The notes beneath the pieces were generated by a model. It did not search any database. It had not been told where the DNA came from and saw only the letters and a list, made by a program, of their open reading frames with translations. Shown here in pieces: positions 7,287 through 14,317 of a DNA stretch of 16,668 nucleotides (position 1 is the stretch's first letter; every line of letters starts with the position of its first letter). Source of the DNA: an uncultured Chlamydiae bacterium (GTDB lineage Bacteria > Chlamydiota > Chlamydiia > Chlamydiales > SM23-39); the NCBI GenBank assembly GCA_903909295.1, contig CAIVVG010000050.1, positions 1-16,668 of the forward strand. Direction: 5' to 3'. Both the position numbers and the translations under genes were made by a program.

Positions 7287-8266
7287 CGCAACACCTCATC
7301 CACTGTGATCTGCCGCATACATCGAAAATCGATCGGACACGTCCGCTTGAGACACGGCGAACAGGAAACTTTTTTATCGATCACCGTCTGTTTTTGTCCA
7401 TAGGGGCCCGTCACTGTCTGATCCGTAGAGCCGAAGAGAGCCACAAGCGATGTCCCCATGGCCGATGCAATGTGCATCGGCCCGCTGTCATTGGTTACCA
7501 ATACATCACAAAGGCTAATTGCACAGACAAGTTCGCGCAGCGTCGTCAGCCCCGCCAAATTGATCGCACCCACGGGCGCAATCGCATGAATCCAGTCGCG
7601 ACTCGCCACATCGCCGAACAACACCACCTGCTTCCCCTGTTTGAGGAGACGCTCCGCCAACTCCCGAAACCGCTCCGGCGGCCAGCACTTTGCGCTCCCA
7701 AAAGCCGCTCCCGGATTGAGCCCTATCAGAGGACGCCCCGCCACCGCCCCCCTCTGCTGAAGCAACTGCTTGACCTCCGCCACTTCTTCAGAGGAGACGT
7801 ACAGACGCGGCATCGTCGACGAGGGAGAAATGTGCAGGGGCGCTAGGAGCCGTTTGTAGGTTGCGATTTGATGCTCTTTTGCCGGATAGGGCAAAGCGTC
7901 CGTGAGAAGCCAAGAGCGCAAGTCCCCCGCAAAGCCGATCCGGCGCTTCACATTCCCCTGCCAAAACCACCACGCCGAAGAGAATGAATTGGTGAGTAAA
8001 ATCCCCGCTTCGTACTTGCCCGCTCGGAGCTTGGCCACCAAATCTCGCCGCTCTCGACGCCTCGCGAACTCATTGGTCAGCCGCGAGAAACAAAACAGCT
8101 CATCGATCGACGGATCTTGCTCCAGCAGCTCGCACACAGGCGCCTGGCACATCGCCGTGATATTGGCTTTGGGAAACGCCCGCCTCAAATCAGCGAGAAC
8201 CGGAGTCGCCATCACCACATCGCCCACCCAATTAGGCATTCTGACAAGAATATTTTCCGAACTCAT
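7271..8266 (-). CDS. waaF: Lipopolysaccharide heptosyltransferase II-like protein (GT9)
   Basis: GT9 enzymes of this type move an ADP-activated heptose onto the inner core of LPS at the cytoplasmic face of the inner membrane. The 331-residue protein has RMPNWVGDVVMATP at 9-22 (Asp16 is the likely catalytic base), LNPGAAFGSAKCWPPERF at 183-200, NDSGPMHIASAMG at 259-271 and the Cys-containing tail CSPCLKRTCP at 302-311 seen in WaaF. I chose ATG 8264-8266 because family members start just before the ILVR strand. The frame continues up to a GTG at 8359, but the extra 31 residues do not look like the family. A GGAGG lies very close before the ATG, which is a weakness of this start. It is first gene of the operon, followed by the GT9 fusion gene. 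Whether the organism actually makes heptose is not shown here. Confidence 0.87.
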   Translation of the reverse strand: MSSENILVRMPNWVGDVVMATPVLADLRRAFPKANITAMCQAPVCELLEQDPSIDELFCFSRLTNEFARRRERRDLVAKLRAGKYEAGILLTNSFSSAWWFWQGNVKRRIGFAGDLRSWLLTDALPYPAKEHQIATYKRLLAPLHISPSSTMPRLYVSSEEVAEVKQLLQQRGAVAGRPLIGLNPGAAFGSAKCWPPERFRELAERLLKQGKQVVLFGDVASRDWIHAIAPVGAINLAGLTTLRELVCAISLCDVLVTNDSGPMHIASAMGTSLVALFGSTDQTVTGPYGQKQTVIDKKVSCSPCLKRTCPIDFRCMRQITVDEVLRCLEP

Positions 8267-8346
8267 CCCTCCACTATAGCCATTCTCCCTTTTATCTCCC
8301 AATAGGTTCCCCAATTTGAGAGATCTCCCTAGATCGAAAAAGGCAT

Positions 8347-8375
8347 TTAGTACTCTCACAGACAGCGCGTTACAA
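8347..8375 (-). promoter_or_regulatory. Weak candidate promoter for the waaF-gpsA-nnr operon
   Basis: On the minus strand TTGTAA (complement of 8370-8375) and TACTAA (complement of 8347-8352) are 17 nt apart, matching the consensus at about four and three positions. A start near 8340 would place the GTG at 8359 outside the transcript, fitting the ATG at 8266 as the true waaF start. The gap 8267-8473 between divergent waaF and ruvC holds no other recognised gene. Confidence 0.25.
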
Positions 8376-8447
8376 ATTTAGCTAATGGCCATTGACTAAA
8401 TTCAGATAGAGACCGTGCTAAGACTAAAAAAACCAATGACACGCCCC

Positions 8448-8453
8448 TATAAA
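8448..8453 (+). promoter_or_regulatory. Candidate -10 box for ruvC-ruvA-mnmE-nth
   Basis: TATAAA lies 20 bp before the ruvC start codon in the divergent gap. The matching -35 position (8425-8430, TAAAAA) is poor. A competing pair, ATGACA (8436-8441) and TATACG (8460-8465), would give an almost leaderless message. The evidence allows a promoter here but not a choice between these. Confidence 0.3.
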
Positions 8454-8473
8454 ATCTGTTATACGATTCGGGT

Positions 8474-9004
8474 ATGGATGTGATTTTGGGCGTTGACCCA
8501 GGTACGCGCGTAACAGGTTATGGAATTATTGATCAAGCCGGGCGTCCTCTCGACTTTGGGTGCATCCGTCCGCCACCTACACTCTCCTTGCCAAAGCGCT
8601 ACAAGATCATCTTCGAGGGGGTCGAGGCGCTCATCGCCCGCTACCGCCCGACTGCCGTTGCGGTGGAATCGCAGTTTGTATTGAAAAATCCCCAGAGCGC
8701 AATCAAACTCGGCATGGCAAAAGGGATGGTTCTTCTCGCAGCTGCACGCGCCGATATCCCCATCTATGAATACGCCCCCAAAAAAGCGAAGCTCGCTGTC
8801 GTAGGACGCGGCGGGGCGAGCAAGTCCCAAGTGCAAAAAATGATCCAAGCACTTCTTCGATTACCTCAACTCCCCGAGCCGGAAGATGCCGCCGACGCCC
8901 TCGCACTGGCCATCTGCTGTGCTCACGAACTCAAGGCAAACACACATGTACGAATCGATCCAAGGAACTCTGAGAGACAAGCAGCCCGCAAGAGCGGTGG
9001 TTGA
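8474..9004 (+). CDS. ruvC: Holliday junction resolvase RuvC
   Basis: RuvC is a dimeric endonuclease that cuts Holliday junctions in symmetric positions, working with RuvAB during recombinational repair. At 176 residues it is of normal length. The four acidic catalytic residues are recognisable: Asp8 in GVDPGTR, Glu65 in VAVESQF, and Asp138 and Asp141 in EDAADALALA. The core NPQSAIKLGMAKG at 72-84 is also typical. ATG 8474 places GVDPGT at the usual distance from the N-terminus. The last 20 codons or so overlap ruvA by 59 nt, and the tail (from about residue 155) is not a conserved part of the family. No ruvB lies in the window. Confidence 0.95.
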   Translation: MDVILGVDPGTRVTGYGIIDQAGRPLDFGCIRPPPTLSLPKRYKIIFEGVEALIARYRPTAVAVESQFVLKNPQSAIKLGMAKGMVLLAAARADIPIYEYAPKKAKLAVVGRGGASKSQVQKMIQALLRLPQLPEPEDAADALALAICCAHELKANTHVRIDPRNSERQAARKSGG

Positions 9005-9539
9005 AACGGGCGGCATCGGCTACCGGTTAGCCATTCCCCTCAGCACTTATACAAAACTCCCGGCGCTGGGCACCTCTCTGTTCTTATTTTTATCGCAAGT
9101 AGTGCGAGAAGACTCCAACACACTCTATGCATTCCTCTCCAAAGAGGAGCGCGATCTCTTCGAGGTGCTCATCACCTTATCGGGCATCGGTCCCAAAACA
9201 GGGCTCGCGATCATTGGCCATGTTGAACTGGGCGCCTTCCAACGAGCGGTGACGAGTGCCGATACGCGCCTCCTCAGCAAAATTCCCGGCATCGGAAAAA
9301 AAACAGCCGAGAGGCTCGTCATCGAAATGCGCGATAAGTTCAAAGTCGGCGGTAAAAAAGAGGCGGTAGCGGGACTGAATTTAAGTGGGGATAGCCTCAT
9401 ATCCGATGCGGTAGGGGCCCTCCTCAACCTCGGCTACAGCCCACTCGATGCTCAAAAAGCGGTCCAAAAAGTTTTTGAAGAGAGGAAAGAAGAGACCGAT
9501 CTCGGCCGTATCATTAGCGCAGCGCTGCAAAAAATCTAA
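8946..9539 (+). CDS. ruvA: Holliday junction branch-migration protein RuvA
   Basis: RuvA tetramers bind the four-way junction and recruit the RuvB motor. The 197-residue reading starts with MYESIQGTL, the usual RuvA N-terminus, at ATG 8946. The frame extends upstream to 8886, but those 20 residues are inside ruvC and unlike the family. Domain I (1 to ~64) is an OB fold ending in REDSNTLYAFLS. Domain II has two helix-hairpin-helix motifs, LSGIGPKTGLAII at 78-90 and IPGIGKKTAERLV at 113-125. Domain III, the RuvB-binding part, runs from about 150 to 197 with ALLNLGYSPLDAQKAV. It overlaps the end of ruvC by 59 nt, so its ribosome site is inside ruvC; an AAGG stretch lies about 10 nt before the ATG. 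Confidence 0.95.
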   Translation: MYESIQGTLRDKQPARAVVETGGIGYRLAIPLSTYTKLPALGTSLFLFLSQVVREDSNTLYAFLSKEERDLFEVLITLSGIGPKTGLAIIGHVELGAFQRAVTSADTRLLSKIPGIGKKTAERLVIEMRDKFKVGGKKEAVAGLNLSGDSLISDAVGALLNLGYSPLDAQKAVQKVFEERKEETDLGRIISAALQKI

Positions 9540-9562
9540 GATTCTGGTACTCTGTCCGCACT

Positions 9563-10915
9563 ATGCGTTGCACCTACCAGACAAAAGAGACCATCGCCGC
9601 CATCACCACCCCCCCTGGCGAAGGGGCCGTTTCTGTCATAAGGATCTCGGGGTCAGGCGCTTATGAACTTGGCGCGGCGATTTTCTCCGGCCCTGTAGGA
9701 GAGTACAAAAGCCACACCGCCCATTACGGAAACATCCTTAGCAAAGAGGGAAAAACCTTAGATAGCGTGCTGGTGCTGGTCATGAAAGGGCCACGCTCCT
9801 ATACGGGAGAAGACACCGTAGAAATTTTTTGTCATGGCGGCAGTTTAGTGACTCGCCGTGTATTGGAACGGGTTTTTGAAGCGGGCGCGCGCCCTGCATT
9901 GCCCGGCGAGTTTTCTTTCCGCGCCTATATGAATGGGAAGCTGGACTTAGCGCAGGCCGAAGCGGTCCAGCAACTGATCGCTGCGAAGAGCGATCTCGCG
10001 CTGGAAGCCGCGGAAAAACAGCTCCACGGAGCCCTCTCCCAACAGGTCGTCCACTTTCAAAAAGAGCTCACTCGGGTTGCCGCTATTTTAGAAGCGTGGA
10101 TCGATTTCCCCGAAGAGGGGCTCGAGTTTGCTAGTTTTGAGGCGGTTATCGGCGATCTGTCAGGGGTGTGCTCCGCGATGGAGAAGCTCTGCAATACGTT
10201 TCACGAGGGGAAAATGCTCCACGACGGCCTTTCTTTGTGTCTCTTGGGCGCTCCCAACGTGGGCAAGTCCTCCTTGATGAATGCCCTTCTCGGCAAGGAG
10301 CGGGCCATTGTCACTGAGGTGGCTGGCACAACGCGCGATCTCATTGAAGATGATTTGCGACTCGGAGGGCTCCACTTTCGGCTAGTCGACACCGCCGGTA
10401 TTCGCGAGACCGATGAACGAGTAGAACAAGAGGGCATCCGCAGATCGAGAGCCGCTCTGATAGAGGCCGATGTAGTGTTGTTTTTGCTCGATGCGAGCAG
10501 GCCCGTGACGCCAGAAGAAGAAACACTCCTCGCCCAAGCGCCCGCCCACAAGACGATTGTAGTGTGGAATAAGACCGACATCGCGCCACCCGGTAATGGG
10601 AGGGGTGTCGCTATTTCGGCGCTTGAGAAAAAAGGGCTAGACGACCTCAAGGGCGCCATCGAAAAACTCATCTGGAAACAGGGCCCTCCCTCCAAAGAAG
10701 AGGTGGTCATCACCAAGCAGCGCCACCAAACGGCTCTTGTCCAAGCGATTGCCCACTGCCAAAGAGTGATTGAGGGGCTCCGACAAAAAACCTCCCCCGA
10801 ACTCGTCACCTCCGATCTGCGCGCCTGCCTCCACGAACTCGGTACCCTCATCGGCACCGATGTAACCGAAGACATCCTGACCGCCATTTTCTCTCAATTC
10901 TGTTTAGGGAAGTAA
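9563..10915 (+). CDS. mnmE: tRNA uridine-5-carboxymethylaminomethyl modification GTPase MnmE
   Basis: MnmE with MnmG modifies U34 in the wobble position of several tRNAs, using GTP hydrolysis, a folate one-carbon unit and FAD in MnmG. The 450-residue protein is full length. The N-terminal folate-binding part begins ETIAAITTPPGEGAVSVIRIS (9-29). The inserted G domain has G1 GAPNVGKSS at 229-237, GTTRD at 255-259, G3 DTAG at 276-279 and G4 NKTD at 336-339. The C-terminus ends FCLGK, keeping the family's catalytic-type Cys (447) in the CxGK tail. ATG 9563 lies 23 nt after the ruvA stop without a strong Shine-Dalgarno. nth follows after a 2-nt gap, the neighbour order I recall from C. trachomatis (CT698/CT697). 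Confidence 0.97.
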   Translation: MRCTYQTKETIAAITTPPGEGAVSVIRISGSGAYELGAAIFSGPVGEYKSHTAHYGNILSKEGKTLDSVLVLVMKGPRSYTGEDTVEIFCHGGSLVTRRVLERVFEAGARPALPGEFSFRAYMNGKLDLAQAEAVQQLIAAKSDLALEAAEKQLHGALSQQVVHFQKELTRVAAILEAWIDFPEEGLEFASFEAVIGDLSGVCSAMEKLCNTFHEGKMLHDGLSLCLLGAPNVGKSSLMNALLGKERAIVTEVAGTTRDLIEDDLRLGGLHFRLVDTAGIRETDERVEQEGIRRSRAALIEADVVLFLLDASRPVTPEEETLLAQAPAHKTIVVWNKTDIAPPGNGRGVAISALEKKGLDDLKGAIEKLIWKQGPPSKEEVVITKQRHQTALVQAIAHCQRVIEGLRQKTSPELVTSDLRACLHELGTLIGTDVTEDILTAIFSQFCLGK

Positions 10916-10917
10916 AT

Positions 10918-11526
10918 ATGCTTAAGCAAGAGATCATCCGGATCGCCGGCACGTTAAATGAGCTCTTTCCTGAGCCACAGATCCCCTTGAACCACAGAGA
11001 CCCCTACACACTCCTCATCGCGGTCCTCCTCTCCGCTCAGTGCACCGACGTGCGGGTCAATCAAGTCACCCCCTTTTTGCCAGACACCCCTGAAAAAATG
11101 ATCCAGCTCGATCCCAAAGAGATCGAACTCCTCATCCGCCCCTGCGGCCTTGCCCCCACCAAATCGCACGCGATTTGGAATCTGTCTAAAATCTTAATCG
11201 AGCGCCACCAAGGCCAAGTGCCCAAAACCTTCTCCGCCCTCGAAGAGCTCCCCGGCGTCGGCCACAAAACAGCCTCCGTCGTGATGGCACAAGCCTTTCA
11301 TGAGCCCGCCTTCCCCGTCGACACCCACATCCACCGCTGCGCCGAGCGCTGGGGACTGAGTTCCGGCAAAAGCGTCGAGCAGACGGAAAAAGATCTCAAG
11401 CGCCTCTTCCCCAAAAAGCGGTGGAATCAGCTCCACTTACAAATCATCCACTTTGCCAGGAAGTACTGCCCCGCACGAGGCCATAGGCCAGATCAGTGCC
11501 CTATTTGTAGTAAAAAAGAGTATTGA
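10918..11526 (+). CDS. nth: Endonuclease III (DNA glycosylase/AP lyase) with an atypical C-terminal cysteine set
   Basis: Nth removes oxidised pyrimidines and nicks the resulting abasic site in base-excision repair. LLSAQCTDVRVN at 37-48, the helix-hairpin-helix LPGVGHKTA with catalytic Lys117 at 111-119, and VDTHIHR with catalytic Asp135 at 134-140 are all intact. The family's C-terminal [4Fe-4S] loop normally has four Cys (C-x6-C-x2-C-x5-C). Here only Cys184, Cys194 and Cys197 are present (C-x9-C-x2-C), and the protein ends five residues after the last one. The glycosylase call is secure; an intact conventional cluster is not. ATG 10918 follows the mnmE stop by 2 nt, so nth is probably co-transcribed and coupled. 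Confidence 0.94.
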   Translation: MLKQEIIRIAGTLNELFPEPQIPLNHRDPYTLLIAVLLSAQCTDVRVNQVTPFLPDTPEKMIQLDPKEIELLIRPCGLAPTKSHAIWNLSKILIERHQGQVPKTFSALEELPGVGHKTASVVMAQAFHEPAFPVDTHIHRCAERWGLSSGKSVEQTEKDLKRLFPKKRWNQLHLQIIHFARKYCPARGHRPDQCPICSKKEY

Positions 11527-11544
11527 AACCCAATCACTCCTTCC

Positions 11545-11593
11545 GAGGGTGTTCTGTAAAAAATATTTCATCGAATTTTTGGAAAACACCCTC
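11545..11593. repeat. Inverted repeat between nth and the DUF4143 ATPase
   Basis: GAGGGTGTT (11545-11553) and AACACCCTC (11585-11593) are exact reverse complements separated by 31 mostly A/T bases. The right arm touches the ATPase stop codon. Neither side is followed by a T-run, so terminator function for the two convergent genes is only possible. The GGTGTTCT at 11548-11555 recurs in the hairpin at the other end of the ATPase gene (12926-12953). Confidence 0.6.
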
Positions 11594-12891
11594 TAAGATC
11601 CAAGGGTCGAGTTCCGAATGCCCCCCAAAGAGGCAATGAATTCCAGGTAATTTTCTCGCGTGACGAGGGTTCCCTTGTAGCCTAACTCTTCTTCCGCTTC
11701 GCGCAAGGCTCCTTCCTCTCGGCTGAGAGTCTCTGGCTCCTGCAAGTCATAGCACGCTTGGATGAGGTGCTGTTTGCCGTCGGGACCGTTCGCGATGAAG
11801 TCGACCTCTTTCCCCGATTGCGTATTGTAATAATAAATCTCTTCACATCCGTGCCGACGCAAGTCGAGGTAGATGAGGTTCTCAAAGAGCCGCCCAAAGT
11901 TATTCGTGATCCCAATCATGTGAGAGCGCGCGAGCCCCGTATCCACCGCATAGACCTTGCGCGGATTGCTCTCCTGCTTTCTCTGCGACTCCGAATAAAG
12001 AGGAACCAGTAATGCTATATAGCAATCGGTAATGTACCCAAAATACTCGTAGATCGTCGCCTTCCCCACTTTGTACCCGCGGCTCTGTAAATCATTGAAC
12101 AGCTTATTGAACGTGACCAACTTGCCAGTATTTGCGAGCACAAACTTAATCAAATAGCGAATTAGGTGCTCATTTTGCACCTCATGCCGCTCCAAAATAT
12201 CCCTTAAGATCGCAACGCTGATGTAATCTTGGTGCACCCTTCTCCGCTCAATTTCGGAATAGGCCACTGTCTCTGGAAATCCCCCTTTCAACAAGTAATC
12301 GCGTAAAGTGGCGAAATACTCATCCTGAACCCGAGGACTTCTGGGACCTGGGACCACTGAGGGCACATGAGCGGCCTGTAGAAATTCAGCTAGAGAATAA
12401 GGCCACACTTCTGTGGAAATCGCCCTTCCTCGCAACTCGGTAGCGATTTCTTTGCTGAGTAACCGAGCAGAGGACCCCGAAAGGTAAATAGAGACGTCTT
12501 TCGTATCCTGGAGGCGCCGCATCAATTTCGACCAATCGGGGATATTTTGTACTTCATCAAAAAAGAGGTAACAATGCCTCCGGTGATTTTGTGGGTAGAG
12601 CTCATAAAAACTATCTACCCAAGCCCCCAGCCCTCCCTTCTCAAAATCGGGCAGACGGTCATCCTCGAGGTTCAGATAGTAAATCTGCTCTTTCTGCACC
12701 CCTTCCTGTAATAGAGCATTGATCTTTTGATACAGGACGTGACTCTTCCCTATCCTCCTCATCCCCAGAACAGTAGAAATTTTTTGGGGGAGCTCTGTAA
12801 TGCGCATGCTGCGCGGGGCAAGCTCCACAGGGAGCCGGTCATAAAACTCCAGCAAAAGCCGCTCGCCAACCCGTTTAAATTCCGCATCCAT
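11593..12891 (-). CDS. AAA ATPase with DUF4143 domain
   Basis: The 432-residue protein has the architecture of the widespread AAA_14/DUF4143 ATPases: a short lead, a P-loop ATPase and a C-terminal domain with a PD-(D/E)XK-like fold. Walker A is GMRRIGKS at 43-50 and Walker B is LFFDEVQNIPDW at 109-120. LSGSSARLL at 137-145 follows as sensor. KGGFPETV at 202-209 and YEYFGYITDCYIALLVP at 281-297 are typical of the family. The nuclease-like triad is partly kept: Glu337 in LFENLIY, Asp364 in KEVDFI, and LIQACYDL at 376-383 where Gln replaces the acidic residue, so cutting activity is doubtful. Function is not established for the family; such genes are often accessory. ATG 12889-12891 has only GAGGG directly before it. 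Two perfect palindromes start 12 bp upstream. Confidence 0.88.
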   Translation of the reverse strand: MDAEFKRVGERLLLEFYDRLPVELAPRSMRITELPQKISTVLGMRRIGKSHVLYQKINALLQEGVQKEQIYYLNLEDDRLPDFEKGGLGAWVDSFYELYPQNHRRHCYLFFDEVQNIPDWSKLMRRLQDTKDVSIYLSGSSARLLSKEIATELRGRAISTEVWPYSLAEFLQAAHVPSVVPGPRSPRVQDEYFATLRDYLLKGGFPETVAYSEIERRRVHQDYISVAILRDILERHEVQNEHLIRYLIKFVLANTGKLVTFNKLFNDLQSRGYKVGKATIYEYFGYITDCYIALLVPLYSESQRKQESNPRKVYAVDTGLARSHMIGITNNFGRLFENLIYLDLRRHGCEEIYYYNTQSGKEVDFIANGPDGKQHLIQACYDLQEPETLSREEGALREAEEELGYKGTLVTRENYLEFIASLGGIRNSTLGS

Positions 12892-12903
12892 ACCCTCAGT
12901 CTA

Positions 12904-12925
12904 CCAGAAAAGTGTACTTTTCTGG
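12904..12925. repeat. Perfect palindrome 1 upstream of the DUF4143 ATPase
   Basis: CCAGAAAAGT (12904-12913) and ACTTTTCTGG (12916-12925) are exact reverse complements around GT. It begins 12 bp before the ATPase start codon and abuts the next palindrome at 12926. Its position repeats that of the palindromes before the DUF234 ATPase, although the sequence differs. Confidence 0.88.
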
Positions 12926-12953
12926 AAGAACACCTTTTCGCAAAGGTGTTCTT
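12926..12953. repeat. Perfect palindrome 2 upstream of the DUF4143 ATPase
   Basis: AAGAACACCTTT (12926-12937) and AAAGGTGTTCTT (12942-12953) pair perfectly around the tetranucleotide TCGC. It directly follows the palindrome ending at 12925. In RNA it would be a stable 12-bp hairpin in the ATPase leader; in DNA it could be a dimer-binding operator. I found no convincing promoter hexamers around it on the minus strand. Confidence 0.9.
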
Positions 12954-13012
12954 ATGGGGGAGTACACCTACCAACACACCCCTCGTTTAACTGAGCCTAG
13001 AAATCAGCCTGG

Positions 13013-13039
13013 AAAAACCTAGAAGTCCCATTTTTCTAG
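13013..13039 (-). terminator. Candidate intrinsic terminator after the RING-finger gene
   Basis: On the minus strand CTAGAA (complement of 13034-13039) pairs with TTCTAG (complement of 13019-13024) over a 9-nt loop and is followed by GGTTTTTCC. It lies about 20 bp after the RING gene stop. The stem is only six bp, so it would be a weak terminator. Confidence 0.35.
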
Positions 13040-13058
13040 ATTCCTTTCTATTCTGAAC

Positions 13059-14180
13059 CTATTGCACAGAACACTTGTCAAAGACCTCATATCCCAGAAG
13101 CTTTTTGGCTTGTGTTTTTTGCTCCCCTGTCGCGGCTGGATTCTGGATGATTTGCTCTACGACTCGGTCCCTTAAGGGCAGAGAATCGCCCCCCATTTTA
13201 CGATAGAAGCGCGCCAATTCAATCATTGCGTCGATCTGCTCAGGAGAATCTGCGGGACATTCGTAAGCGAGACTATTTAGCACTGCGGCCTCTGAGTGAA
13301 ACTCCCCCCGCTTTCCATAAAGGGAGGCCAGTTCCTTTCCGGCGGCCCTTCTGATTGCCGAATCTTCAACATCTTGAAGCTGTATGAAGAGCTCTTCAGC
13401 CTCTTTCCATCTCAATTGAGGCTCGACATAATAAGCATAATTACGACCCATGAAGCATTGCGGAGTTGGTCTATCGCCAGGAAAGCCGTCAGGATACTTC
13501 TCAAGGCTAAGATTGCACCCCAATTGCAAGATTGCTCTACGCCGTACATCGAGCTGGATATTGGGAGCGTCCTTGAGCTCTCGCAAAAAAACTCTTACTT
13601 CGGAGGCCTTTTGACTGCCGCAAAATTCGCAGAGCCTCAATACCACTTCTGGGTACTCAGGAATCTGCCGCCTCCGACCGATCAATTCTAAAACCTCTAA
13701 TTTTGCAGAAACAGTTCCTCGGCCTTGGGCATACTCTAACCACAAGGAGAAATAACGATCATGCTGATCTCGATCCAAATACAGCCGCGCATTCTCGGCC
13801 TCTAAGGCAGCGAGATATCCCTGCGCGCTCATATAGTCCCTTCTCCCTATACAGTCTCTCGCTAACGCTAAATTTTCAAGCATCCTGCTCAAGCGACGCC
13901 GATCTGGGTTCCCCTCATGCAACACCCGCTCACTTTCTTTCACTTGTTGCACGAAACTCTTATATACAATGAAATTTGTGGTAAATTTCTCCCAGGAGGG
14001 AGGGAAGTTCTCTCTTCGACATGTGGGACATTTGCGGCCTCCCATTGAACGAAACCTCTCTAGACACCGCTCACAAAATGTGTGGCCACAAGGTAATATT
14101 TTTGGAATATACCCTCGGCTGTCCAAATAGCGGTTGGTGCAAATCTCACAAGGTTCGATAGGCAGAGTCACAGCAGACAT
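13059..14180 (-). CDS. RING-finger (C3HC4) protein with helical-repeat C-terminus; candidate host-directed E3 ubiquitin ligase
   Basis: Residues 11-54 form a textbook C3HC4 RING: Cys11, Cys14, Cys31, His33, Cys36, Cys39, Cys51 and Cys54, with LPCGHTFCERC at 29-39 and CPTCRR at 51-56. Ile13 after the first Cys and Arg55 after the last are at positions that in eukaryotic RING ligases contact the E2 enzyme and link it to ubiquitin. Residues ~90-373 are predicted all-helical, TPR-like material (for example 259-300 and 310-332), probably a protein-binding region. No signal peptide or membrane segment is visible. Bacteria lack ubiquitin, so such a protein most plausibly acts inside a eukaryotic host after type III secretion; that is inference. 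ATG 14178-14180 has a GGAG Shine-Dalgarno and a promoter at 14211-14240. The gene stands alone, divergent from the small gene at 14318. Confidence 0.88.
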   Translation of the reverse strand: MSAVTLPIEPCEICTNRYLDSRGYIPKILPCGHTFCERCLERFRSMGGRKCPTCRRENFPPSWEKFTTNFIVYKSFVQQVKESERVLHEGNPDRRRLSRMLENLALARDCIGRRDYMSAQGYLAALEAENARLYLDRDQHDRYFSLWLEYAQGRGTVSAKLEVLELIGRRRQIPEYPEVVLRLCEFCGSQKASEVRVFLRELKDAPNIQLDVRRRAILQLGCNLSLEKYPDGFPGDRPTPQCFMGRNYAYYVEPQLRWKEAEELFIQLQDVEDSAIRRAAGKELASLYGKRGEFHSEAAVLNSLAYECPADSPEQIDAMIELARFYRKMGGDSLPLRDRVVEQIIQNPAATGEQKTQAKKLLGYEVFDKCSVQ

Positions 14181-14210
14181 GAATCACTCTCCAGTTGTTG
14201 AAGACAAAAT

Positions 14211-14240
14211 TTTATACAGGATATGGTCTATTTTTTACAA
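14211..14240 (-). promoter_or_regulatory. Predicted promoter of the RING-finger gene
   Basis: On the minus strand TTGTAA (complement of 14235-14240) and TATAAA (complement of 14211-14216) are 18 nt apart. The predicted leader is about 25 nt and includes GGAG before the ATG. It is back to back with the promoter at 14264-14292, so the 137-bp gap serves both genes. Confidence 0.5.
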
Positions 14241-14263
14241 CCAAAGTAAAATTTTTAATGGAA

Positions 14264-14292
14264 TTTACCTTTATTAACTTATGTGTTATAAT
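14264..14292 (+). promoter_or_regulatory. Predicted promoter of the small hypothetical gene
   Basis: TTTACC (14264-14269, four of six matches), a 17-nt spacer and a perfect TATAAT (14287-14292). A start near 14299 gives a leader of about 19 nt with an AAGGA ribosome site at 14308-14312, seven or so bases before the ATG. This is one of the best promoter matches in the window. Confidence 0.6.
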
Positions 14293-14317
14293 TTAACAAA
14301 TAATAAAAAGGAAATAT

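Noticed and set aside
8260..8285. Mini-frame ATG GCT ATA GTG GAG GGA TGA overlapping the waaF start
   Set aside because: Six codons with a purine-rich stretch before it could be a coupling leader peptide, but such a short frame is easily chance.
8267..8359. Upstream GTG start for the waaF gene adding 31 residues
   Set aside because: The added residues do not look like a GT9 N-terminus, no ribosome site precedes the GTG, and the best (weak) promoter would start downstream of it.
8384..8393. AATGGCCATT palindrome in the waaF-ruvC gap
   Set aside because: Ten bases, one copy, no relation to a promoter box; likely chance.
8886..8945. Upstream start for ruvA adding 20 residues
   Set aside because: The extension lies in ruvC and family members start at MY-x-x-I-x-G, which is at 8946.
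13059..14180. Reading the Cys-rich head as a zinc ribbon or rubredoxin-type site
   Set aside because: The eight ligands in C-x2-C, C-x-H-x2-C-x2-C and C-P-x-C order fit the C3HC4 RING and not a four-Cys ribbon.
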